In this document: positions 56,984 through 64,000 of the stretch, piece after piece | How the letters are laid out: every line of letters starts with the position of its first letter | How positions within the stretch are numbered: the stretch's first letter is position 1 | Position numbers and translations under genes: made by a program | Notes under the pieces: generated by a model | What the model was told of the DNA's origin: nothing | What the model saw: the letters and a program-made list of their open reading frames with translations, nothing else | Databases searched by the model: none | Source: Streptomyces sp. NBC_00249 | GTDB taxonomy: Bacteria; Actinomycetota; Actinomycetes; Streptomycetales; Streptomycetaceae | DNA length: 64,000 nt | Assembly: GCF_026342355.1 (NCBI RefSeq) | Contig: NZ_JAPEMV010000005.1 | Span: 248,001-312,000 of the forward strand | Direction of reading: 5' to 3'

Positions 56984-56999
56984 GTGAAGGGACCTTCAC
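56984..56999. promoter_or_regulatory. Perfect palindrome GTGAAGG-GA-CCTTCAC in a divergent promoter
   Basis: A seven-base inverted repeat with a two-base spacer lies between the NYN gene and the small hydrophilic gene. The 12-base core AAGGGACCTTCA also occurs at 23217-23228, upstream of gltB. It could be a binding site for a regulator; which one is unknown. Confidence 0.35.
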
Positions 57000-57090
57000 T
57001 ACACGCAGTAATGATCCAAAATGCGGGGTTTATGGTGGTGTGTGAGTGTGAAGGCGGCCCTGGCCCCTACACCCCCCACGGAGGCATTCC

Positions 57091-57261
57091 ATGGCCAAGA
57101 ACAAGAACCAGAAGCAGCCGGCGAAGCAGCAACCGCGTCCGGGCGGGCAGGACACGTCGAAGGGTTCGGTGGAGTCGTCACCCGAGGAGCGCACCTCGCA
57201 GTCGCCGAGTCCGCTGGACATGGCCCACAAGAGCAAGCAGAAGCGCTTCGGCCACAACTGA
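57091..57261 (+). CDS. Small hydrophilic protein (56 aa)
   Basis: A 56-residue, strongly charged and unstructured protein opening MAKNKNQKQPAKQQPRPGGQ and closing HKSKQKRFGHN. It has no cysteine, tryptophan or membrane segment. A perfect GGAGG lies seven bases before the ATG, which makes it a real gene despite its size. The same gene sits next to dnaE in other Streptomyces as an annotated small hydrophilic protein. Function is unknown. Confidence 0.8.
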   Translation: MAKNKNQKQPAKQQPRPGGQDTSKGSVESSPEERTSQSPSPLDMAHKSKQKRFGHN

Positions 57262-57295
57262 CCCCACCCGGTCGGCCGCGTCGCGTGCGGTGAAG

Positions 57296-57336
57296 ACGGA
57301 AGGGCTCGTCCGGCGGTGCCGGACGAGCCCTTCCGT
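57296..57336. terminator. Strong bidirectional terminator between the small hydrophilic gene and dnaE
   Basis: GGAAGGGCTCGTCCGGC (57298-57314) pairs perfectly with GCCGGACGAGCCCTTCC (57318-57334) around a GGT loop, and two further pairs extend it to 19. It sits between convergent genes, 15 bases from the dnaE stop. Confidence 0.85.
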
Positions 57337-57350
57337 ACGCGGTGGCGGGG

Positions 57351-60300
57351 TTATCCGGCCAGGCAGGACGGCCCGAGGAGGACCTTGAGGTCGCCGAAGA
57401 GCGCGGGGTCGGGCTTGACCCGGTGCTTGTCGAGGCGCAGCACGGTGGTGGTGCGCGGCCCCTGGAGCTTGATCCGCACCTCGCTGTTGCCCTGGTGGTG
57501 GCGCAGGATCTCGCCCAGTCGGGTCACCATCGGCGGGGTGACCTTGACGGTGGGGATGGTGAGGACGACGGGGGCGTTGGTGCCGGCGTTGGACACGTCG
57601 GGGACCATCATCTCCATGGCGACCAGGCGGGGGACGTCCTCGCGCTTGTCGAGGCGGCCCTTGACGAAGACGACGGTGTCCTCGACCAGCTGGGTGGAGA
57701 CGAGCTGGTAGGTCGCGGGGAAGAACATGCATTCGATGGAGCCGGCCAGGTCCTCGACGGTGGCGATCGCCCAGGCGTTGCCCTGCTTGGTCATCTTGCG
57801 CTGGAGGCCGGAGATGATGCCGCCGATGGTGACGACGGCGCCGTCGGAGTGCTCGCCGCCGGTGAGCTGGGAGATCCCGGCGTCGGTCTTGTCGGAGAGG
57901 ACGTGCTCCAGGCCGAAGAGCGGGTGGTCGGAGACGTACAGGCCGAGCATCTCGCGCTCCTGGGCGAGCAGGTAGGACTTCTCCCATTCGACGTCGGAGA
58001 ACTCCACGTCGAGCCCGAAGCCGGGTTCGTCGCTCGCGCCCTCGTCACCCATTCCGCCGAAGAGGTCGAACTGTCCCTCGGCCTCCTTGCGCTTGACCGC
58101 GACCACGTTGTCGATCATCGGTTCGTGGTGGGCGACCAGGCCCTTGCGGGTGTGGCCCATCTCGTCGAAGGCGCCGGCCTTGATCAGGGACTCGACGGTG
58201 CGCTTGTTGCAGACGACGGCCTCGACCTTGTCCAGGAAGTCGGGGAAGCTGGAGTACTTCCCCTTGGCCTTCCTGGTCTTGATGATCGACTCGACGACGT
58301 TCTGGCCGACGTTGCGGACGGCGGTGAGGCCGAAGAGGATCACGTCGTCGCCCTGGGCGGCGAAGTTCGGCTCGGACTCGTTCACGTTCGGCGGGAGCAC
58401 CTTGATGCCCATGCGGCGGCACTCGTTCAGGTAGATCGCGGACTTGTCCTTGTCGTCCTTGACCGAGGTGAGCAGGCCCGCCATGTACTCGGCCGGGAAG
58501 TTCGCCTTGAGGTAGGCGGTCCAGTAGGAGACCAGGCCGTACGCGGCCGAGTGGGCCTTGTTGAAGGCGTAGCCGGCGAAGGGGACCAGGACGTCCCACA
58601 GGGCCTGGATGGCCTGGTCTGTGTACCCGTTCTTCCGGGCGCCCTCCTGGAAGATGGTGAAGTTCTTCGCCAGCTCCTCGGGCTTCTTCTTGCCCATCAC
58701 GCGGCGCAGGATGTCGGCCTCGCCGAGGGAGTACCCGGCGATGATCTGGGCGGCCTTCTGCACCTGCTCCTGGTAGACGATCAGGCCGTAGGTGACCGCG
58801 AGCACCTCTTCGAGGGGCTTCTCCAGGTCCGGGTGGATCGGGGTGATCTCCTGCTGCAGGTTCTTGCGCAGGGCGTAGTTCGTGTGCGAGTTCATGCCCA
58901 TCGGGCCCGGCCGGTACAGGGCCGAGACGGCGGAGATGTCCTCGAAGTTGTCGGGCTTCATCAGGCGCAGCAGGGAGCGCATGGGCCCGCCGTCGAACTG
59001 GAAGACGCCGAGGGTGTCGCCGCGGCCGAGCAGTTCGAAGGTCTTGGGGTCGTCGAGCGGGAGGGCCAGGAGGTCGATGTCGATCCCCTTGTTGGCCTTC
59101 ACCATCTTGACGGCGTCGTCCATGATCGTGAGGTTGCGCAGGCCGAGGAAGTCCATCTTCAGCAGGCCGAGCGACTCGCAGCTCGGGTAGTCCCACTGGG
59201 TGATGGTGACGCCGTCGGTGTGCCGCACCCAGACGGGCACGTGGTCGGTGATCGTCTCGCTGGACATGATCACGCCGGCGGCGTGCACGCCCATCTGGCG
59301 GACCAGGCCCTCCACACCGCGCGCGGTGTCGATGACCTTCTTGACGTCCGGCTCGTTCTCGTACATCCCGCGGATCTCGCCGGCCTCGCCGTAGCGCGGG
59401 TGCTTGGGGTCGAGGATGCCGGAGAGCGGGATGCCCTTGCCGAGGACGTCGGCGGGCATGGCCTTGGTGAGCCGGTCGCCCATGGCGTACGGGTAGCCGA
59501 GGACGCGCGCGGAGTCCTTGATCGCGTTCTTGGCCTTGATGGTGCCGTAGGTGCCGATCATGGCGACCTTGTCGGCGCCGTACTTCTCGGTCACGTACCT
59601 GATCACTTCGACGCGCCTGCGCTCGTCGAAGTCGATGTCGACATCGGGCATGGAGACGCGCTCGGGGTTCAGGAACCGCTCGAAGATCAGACCGTGGGTG
59701 ATCGGGTCGAGGTCGGTGATGCCCATGGCGTACGCGACGATCGAGCCGGCCGCGGAGCCTCGGCCCGGGCCCACCGCGATGCCCTGGTTCTTGGCCCACA
59801 TGATGAAGTCGGCGACCACGAGGAAGTAGCCGGGGAAGCCCATCGAGATGATCGTGTCCATCTCGTACTCGGCCTGCTTCATCCGGTCGTCCGGGATGCC
59901 CCCGGGGTAGCGGCGGTGCATGCCGCGCATGGTCTCCTCGCGGAACCACGTGACCTCGGTGTAGCCGTCCGGGATGTCGAACTTCGGCATCAGGTTCCGG
60001 AACTGGAACATGCCCTCGGTCTCGATCTGGTCCGCGACCAGCTTGGTGTTGGCGCAGCCCTCCTGCCAGGCGTCCGAGGAGTCGATGGCGTACATCTCCT
60101 CCGTGGACTTCAGGTAGTAGCCGGTGCCGTCGAAGCGGAACCGGTCCGGGTCCGAGAGGTTCTTGCCGGTCTGGATGCAGAGCAGGGCGTCGTGGGCGCC
60201 GGCCTCGCTGGCGTAGGTGTAGTGCGAGTCGTTCGTCACCAGGGGCGGGATCCCCAGCTTCTTGCCGATCTCCAGCAGGCCGTCGCGGACCCGGCGCTCG

Positions 60301-60893
60301 ATCTCGATGCCGTGGTCCATCAGCTCCAGGAAGTACCGGCCCTTGCCGAAGATGTCCTGGTACTCGGAGGCGGCCTTCAGGGCCTCGTCGAACTGGCCGA
60401 GGCGCAGCCTGGTCTGGAGCTCGCCGGAGGGGCAGCCGGTGGAGGCGATCAGGCCCTCCGACCACTTGGAGATGGTCTCCTTGTCCATGCGCGGCCACTT
60501 CGTGAGCCAGCCCTCGGCGTACGCGTCGGAGGACAGCCGGAAGAGGTTGTTCAGACCGGTGGCGTTCGCCGCCCAGATCGTCTTGTGGGTGTATCCACCC
60601 GAACCGGACACGTCGTCGCGCTTCTGGTGGGGCTGGCCCCACTGGATGCGCCGCTTGTTGCGCCGGGACTCGGGGGCCACGTACGCCTCGATGCCGATGA
60701 TCGGCGTGATCCCGGCCTTCTGGGCGGTGTGGAAGAAGTCGTAGGCCCCGTGCAGGTTGCCGTGGTCGGACATCGCGATGTGCGACATGCCCATCTCGTT
60801 GCACGCGTTGAACATGTCCTTCAGCCGCGCGGCACCGTCCAGCAGCGAGTACTGGGTGTGGACGTGCAGGTGCGTGAACGGCGTCTTGGTCAC
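57351..60893 (-). CDS. dnaE: DNA polymerase III alpha subunit
   Basis: An 1180-aa replicative polymerase of the DnaE1 type. The N-terminal PHP domain starts FTHLHVHTQYSLLDGAA. The palm contains GPGRGSAAGSIVAY and the catalytic Asp pair in MPDVDIDFDERRR, with the third Asp in the downstream palm strand. The finger region has GYAFNKAHSAAYG. The C-terminal part includes the helix-hairpin-helix and OB-fold (GAVVTIGGIISGLQRKMTKQ, IECMFFPATYQ). GTG start with GGAGG 11 bases upstream. Length matches actinobacterial DnaE1, so this is not the error-prone DnaE2. Confidence 0.97.
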   Translation of the reverse strand: MTKTPFTHLHVHTQYSLLDGAARLKDMFNACNEMGMSHIAMSDHGNLHGAYDFFHTAQKAGITPIIGIEAYVAPESRRNKRRIQWGQPHQKRDDVSGSGGYTHKTIWAANATGLNNLFRLSSDAYAEGWLTKWPRMDKETISKWSEGLIASTGCPSGELQTRLRLGQFDEALKAASEYQDIFGKGRYFLELMDHGIEIERRVRDGLLEIGKKLGIPPLVTNDSHYTYASEAGAHDALLCIQTGKNLSDPDRFRFDGTGYYLKSTEEMYAIDSSDAWQEGCANTKLVADQIETEGMFQFRNLMPKFDIPDGYTEVTWFREETMRGMHRRYPGGIPDDRMKQAEYEMDTIISMGFPGYFLVVADFIMWAKNQGIAVGPGRGSAAGSIVAYAMGITDLDPITHGLIFERFLNPERVSMPDVDIDFDERRRVEVIRYVTEKYGADKVAMIGTYGTIKAKNAIKDSARVLGYPYAMGDRLTKAMPADVLGKGIPLSGILDPKHPRYGEAGEIRGMYENEPDVKKVIDTARGVEGLVRQMGVHAAGVIMSSETITDHVPVWVRHTDGVTITQWDYPSCESLGLLKMDFLGLRNLTIMDDAVKMVKANKGIDIDLLALPLDDPKTFELLGRGDTLGVFQFDGGPMRSLLRLMKPDNFEDISAVSALYRPGPMGMNSHTNYALRKNLQQEITPIHPDLEKPLEEVLAVTYGLIVYQEQVQKAAQIIAGYSLGEADILRRVMGKKKPEELAKNFTIFQEGARKNGYTDQAIQALWDVLVPFAGYAFNKAHSAAYGLVSYWTAYLKANFPAEYMAGLLTSVKDDKDKSAIYLNECRRMGIKVLPPNVNESEPNFAAQGDDVILFGLTAVRNVGQNVVESIIKTRKAKGKYSSFPDFLDKVEAVVCNKRTVESLIKAGAFDEMGHTRKGLVAHHEPMIDNVVAVKRKEAEGQFDLFGGMGDEGASDEPGFGLDVEFSDVEWEKSYLLAQEREMLGLYVSDHPLFGLEHVLSDKTDAGISQLTGGEHSDGAVVTIGGIISGLQRKMTKQGNAWAIATVEDLAGSIECMFFPATYQLVSTQLVEDTVVFVKGRLDKREDVPRLVAMEMMVPDVSNAGTNAPVVLTIPTVKVTPPMVTRLGEILRHHQGNSEVRIKLQGPRTTTVLRLDKHRVKPDPALFGDLKVLLGPSCLAG

Positions 60894-61150
60894 GGCGCGG
60901 TACCTCCGGCGGCGGGTGAGGGGGGCAGCCTCGAAGTCTACGTCTCAGCGGCTGCGGACGCGGGCCTCGCGAGCCTCCGCGCCGAAGTCGACCGCCACGT
61001 TCCGGCCGTGGCCCGATACCTTCTACGGGCACAGAACCGGAACCCCCCGGCTGCCGTCTGGAGGGGCGGGGCCCTTGCCCGCGCCCGCCGCACCGGCGGC
61101 AGCGCGGACGGGTCCCGGCCCAGCTACCGTTCCAGCGCCAGGAGGCACCC

Positions 61151-62476
61151 ATGGCGGTCCCCGAGACCACCGACGAGCAGCGCGCCGAGCAGATACTCGA
61201 CGTGTTCGACACCGCGTTCGGTGAGCTGCTCGCCGCAGACCCGGCCGCCTTCCAGGTCAAATTCCGCAAGATGGCGGCCTCCGCCTTCGCCTTCTACCGG
61301 GGCACGGCCTGCCTCTTCTACGCCGACCTGGAGCGCGACCGGCACGGCGGCCCCTACCTGGACGAGCGCACCGGCCGGGTGTGGATCCACGGCGATCTGC
61401 ACGCCGAGAACTTCGGCACCTACATGGACTCCAACGGCCGGCTGGTCTTCAACGTCAACGACTTCGACGAGGCCTACGTCGGCCCGTTCACCTGGGACCT
61501 CAAGCGCTTCGCCGCCTCGATCGCGCTGATCGGCTACACCAAGGCCCTCAGCGACGAGCAGATCAGCGCGCTGGTGCGGATCTACGCGGGCGCCTACCGG
61601 GAGCGCATCCACCACCTGGCCGCGGGGGCCAAGCACGAGGAGGTCCCCTCCTTCACCCTCGACACCGCCGACGGCCCGCTGCTGGCCGCCCTGCGCGACG
61701 CCCGCTCCCGTACCCGTTTCTCCCTGCTGGACTCGATGACCGAGATCCGCGACCACGAGCGCCGCTTCTCCTCGGGCGGAGGGGCGATCGAGCTGGACGC
61801 GGCCACCCGCTACAAGGTGCTGGCCGCCTTCGACGGGTACCTGGAGACCCTGCCGGAGGAGTCGCTGGTGCGCCCCGACTCCTACCGGGTCAAGGACGTG
61901 GTCGGCCGCCGCGGCGTCGGCATCGGCTCGGCCGGCCTGCCCTCGTACAACATCCTGCTGGAGGGGCACAGCGACGCCCTGGAGAACGACGTCGTGATCT
62001 ACCTCAAGCAGGCGCAGACCCCCGCCGTGTCCCGGCACGTCACCGACCGGGCGGTGCGCGAGTACTTCCAGCACGAGGGGCACCGCACGGTGATCTCCCA
62101 GCGGGCCCTGCAGGCGCACGCCGACCCGTGGCTGGGCTGGACCGAGCTGGACGGCGCCGGGCAGCTGGTGGCGGAGGTCTCCCCGTACGCGGTGGACCTG
62201 GACTGGTCCGACCTGGACGACCCTGAGGAGATCGCGGCGGTGGTCGCGGACCTGGGCCGGGCCACGGCCACCATGCACGCGGCGGCCGACGCGGCGGAGA
62301 GCGGCCAGTCCCTGGTGCCGTTCTCCACCGAACGCGCCATCGACGCGGCCATCGCCGCCGACGAGGAGGGCTTCCCCAGCCTGCTGGTGGACTTCGCGCA
62401 CGCCTACGGGGCGCGGGCCCGGGCCGACCACCAGATCTTCGTGGACCTCTTCCGCAACGGCCGGATCACGCCGTAG
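61151..62476 (+). CDS. DUF2252 domain protein
   Basis: A 441-aa protein of the DUF2252 family, kinase-like in fold. The region WIHGDLHAENFGTYMDSNGR and FNVNDFDEAYVGPFTWDLKR resembles the catalytic HxDxxxxN and DFD motifs of aminoglycoside phosphotransferase-like kinases. Activity and substrate are unknown. The ATG is preceded by a perfect AGGAGG. It is divergent from dnaE across a 257-bp gap that must hold both promoters; I see no further motif there. Confidence 0.9.
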   Translation: MAVPETTDEQRAEQILDVFDTAFGELLAADPAAFQVKFRKMAASAFAFYRGTACLFYADLERDRHGGPYLDERTGRVWIHGDLHAENFGTYMDSNGRLVFNVNDFDEAYVGPFTWDLKRFAASIALIGYTKALSDEQISALVRIYAGAYRERIHHLAAGAKHEEVPSFTLDTADGPLLAALRDARSRTRFSLLDSMTEIRDHERRFSSGGGAIELDAATRYKVLAAFDGYLETLPEESLVRPDSYRVKDVVGRRGVGIGSAGLPSYNILLEGHSDALENDVVIYLKQAQTPAVSRHVTDRAVREYFQHEGHRTVISQRALQAHADPWLGWTELDGAGQLVAEVSPYAVDLDWSDLDDPEEIAAVVADLGRATATMHAAADAAESGQSLVPFSTERAIDAAIAADEEGFPSLLVDFAHAYGARARADHQIFVDLFRNGRITP

Positions 62477-62538
62477 GTCCCGGGGAGTACCAGACCCTGG
62501 GCCCTGGTTTCACAGGGAGGCATGGCAGACTCGCGGCG

Positions 62539-63228
62539 ATGGACATATCAGGGGCAGGGCTGAGGGGGCTGCGGGCCGCGCTGTTCAGCGCGCTCGTCGT
62601 GCTGCTCTCGGCCGGCACCCACGTGCTGATGTCCCAGGTGCCGCTGCCGCCCGCGCTGATCGGCGGGGCCTTCGCCACGGTCTTCGCGCTCTCCTTCGCG
62701 CTGGCCGGCCGGGAGCGGGGCTTCGGCCCGATCGCCGCGCTGCTCGTTCCGCTGGAGCTCGCCGCCGACACCGTCTTCACCGCCGGGCAGCACGTCTGTT
62801 ACGGCCCCGCGGGCGGCCCGGTCTCCGGGCCGCTGCGCGCGATGGGGCTGGACGAGCTGTGCGGCGGGACCCCGGTGGGCGGTTCGCTGCCCGGGGTGGC
62901 CGGGCCCGCCGGTGATCCGGCGGCGCTGCTGGCCGCGCCGGGGCCGTGGACGCCCTGGCTGCTGCTCGGCGGGCACGTCACGGTCGGACTGCTGGCCGCC
63001 GCCTGGCTGCGCCACGGCGAGCGGGCGCTGGCCCGGCTGCTGCGCGCGGCGGCCGTCTGCGCGTTCCGGCCGCTGCTGCTGGCGGTGGCCTCGGTGGCGG
63101 TGCCCGCCGGCCGGGCCGGGCGGGCGCTGCGTCCGCTCCTGGCGCGCGCGGGGGCCCGTACCCGCTTCCCGGCACATTCCGTGGGACGGCGGGGACCTCC
63201 CGTACGCACGGCGCTCGCGAGCGCCTGA
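62539..63228 (+). CDS. Hypothetical membrane protein
   Basis: A 229-aa protein with four or five hydrophobic segments: LFSALVVLLSAGTHVLMSQ, LIGGAFATVFALSFALAG, PIAALLVPLELAADTVF, LLLGGHVTVGLLAAAWL and VCAFRPLLLAVASVAV. The motif TAGQHVCYGP and an Arg-rich C-terminus follow. I do not recognise a family. It lies in the same direction as the DUF2252 and DsbA-like genes, but with gaps of 50-60 bases. Confidence 0.75.
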   Translation: MDISGAGLRGLRAALFSALVVLLSAGTHVLMSQVPLPPALIGGAFATVFALSFALAGRERGFGPIAALLVPLELAADTVFTAGQHVCYGPAGGPVSGPLRAMGLDELCGGTPVGGSLPGVAGPAGDPAALLAAPGPWTPWLLLGGHVTVGLLAAAWLRHGERALARLLRAAAVCAFRPLLLAVASVAVPAGRAGRALRPLLARAGARTRFPAHSVGRRGPPVRTALASA

Positions 63229-63281
63229 GACGCGTACGGCAGTCACCCCTCTTCCCTCTTTCACCTCCCACGGAGATCACC

Positions 63282-64000
63282 ATGAGTTCACGCAACAGCC
63301 AGGCCAACAAGCAGGCGGCCCGCGAGAAGCTGCGCGCCGAGCGCGAGAAGCAGGCCAAGAAGGACCGGGCCCGCCGGCAGCTGGTCGTGGCCGGCGCGGT
63401 CGTCGGTGTGCTGGCCCTGGCGGGCGGCGTCGGTTACGCCGTCGTCCAGGCCAACCAGCCCGGCTACTGGGAGAAGGCCGAGGAGGCCGCCCTGGTGAAG
63501 CCGAAGAACACCGAGGGCGAGAACGGCACCACGGTCGTCATCGGCAAGGCCGACGCGAAGAAGACCCTCGAGCTGTACGAGGACTCGCGCTGCCCGGCGT
63601 GCGCCCAGTTCGAGCAGGCGGTGGGCGAGCAGGTCAAGAAGGACGTGGACGCGGGCAAGTACAAGCTCCGCTACTTCGGTGCCACCTTCATCGACAACAT
63701 GGCCAAGGGCGAGGGCTCGAAGAACGCGCTGAGCGCGCTGGGCGCGGCGCTGAACGTGAGCCCGCAGGCCTTCCTCGACTTCAAGGGCGCGCTGTACTCG
63801 AAGGAGCTGCACCCGGAGGAGACCGTCGACTCCTTCGCCAAGGACGACTACCTGCTCAAGGTCGCGGCCACGGTGCCGGCGCTCAAGGACAACGCCGAGT
63901 TCAAGAAGGCCGTCGAGGACGGTACGTACGACCGGTGGGCGATGGAGATGTCGAAGGCCTTCAACGCGTCGGACGTGAAGGGCACTCCCACGCTGAAGAT
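63282..64000 (+). CDS. Membrane-anchored DsbA-family protein (3' end outside window)
   Basis: At least 239 codons, open to the window edge. As in the protein at 33866-34816, a charged N-terminus (REKLRAEREKQAKKDRARRQ) precedes one membrane anchor (LVVAGAVVGVLALAGGVGY). The redox motif CPAC is in YEDSRCPACAQFEQAV, and the expected cis-Pro segment DVKGTPTLK lies at the window edge. GGAG lies seven bases before the ATG. Probably works on disulfides of exported proteins. It is a clear paralogue, but not a recent copy. Confidence 0.9.
   Translation, partial: MSSRNSQANKQAAREKLRAEREKQAKKDRARRQLVVAGAVVGVLALAGGVGYAVVQANQPGYWEKAEEAALVKPKNTEGENGTTVVIGKADAKKTLELYEDSRCPACAQFEQAVGEQVKKDVDAGKYKLRYFGATFIDNMAKGEGSKNALSALGAALNVSPQAFLDFKGALYSKELHPEETVDSFAKDDYLLKVAATVPALKDNAEFKKAVEDGTYDRWAMEMSKAFNASDVKGTPTLK

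Noticed and set aside
57342..61529. A 1395-codon open frame on the plus strand opposite dnaE
   Set aside because: It mirrors dnaE and has no recognisable domain; only its distal part follows the real DUF2252 gene in another frame.

Overview
The window is very GC-rich, has dense and often overlapping genes, many GTG starts and long open frames on antisense strands. Its gene order (gltBD, lgt, trpCMBA, trpE-hisI, the his operon, small hydrophilic protein, dnaE) is that of a Streptomyces chromosome. TrpM, the dual-function isomerase PriA and the absence of a trpF gene all fit an actinomycete. No rRNA, CRISPR array or prophage is seen.

Region 1 (1-11337) is an acyl-CoA catabolic cluster. It holds an enoyl-CoA hydratase (cut by the window edge), a large/small pair of acyl-CoA dehydrogenases, an esterase-SDR-LLM oxidoreductase run, a PadR regulator, a flavin reductase, an acyl-CoA ligase and a third acyl-CoA dehydrogenase. 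A related AT-rich site lies in both divergent promoter regions of this cluster. A small membrane protein, a methyltransferase and an atypical tRNA-like gene (4418-4491) sit inside it. Region 2 (11334-16872) holds unrelated single genes: VWA protein, FMN-binding protein, secreted DUF1906 protein, NAD-epimerase, GlxA-type regulator and a small secreted protein. It also holds a 181-bp near-perfect palindrome (14099-14279).

Region 3 (17006-24139) is gltD-gltB (glutamate synthase), with a candidate GlnR site upstream, followed by a VIT1-type transporter. Region 4 (24400-32429) is the most unusual part: seven tightly coupled genes encoding four different ADP-ribosylglycohydrolase-family proteins, a ribokinase, a CaiB-type CoA-transferase and a CitE-type lyase. 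This looks like an uncharacterised ribosyl or ADP-ribosyl salvage pathway.

Region 5 (32580-41853, all minus strand) reads hisI-trpE-membrane proteins-trpC-trpM-trpB-trpA-dsbA-lgt. Region 6 (42952-50042, minus strand) is the his operon hisD-hisC-hisB-small ORF-hisH-priA-ridA-hisF. A solitary TnpB element with intact nuclease residues has inserted between the small ORF and hisH, in opposite orientation. PriA links the His and Trp pathways, since it also supplies the missing TrpF step.

Region 7 (50168-64000) holds a beta-helix membrane protein, a Lon-like substrate-binding protein, a YbaK-type deacylase, an ABC exporter, an NYN-domain protein, a 56-aa small hydrophilic protein, dnaE, a DUF2252 protein, a membrane protein and a second DsbA-like protein cut by the window edge.
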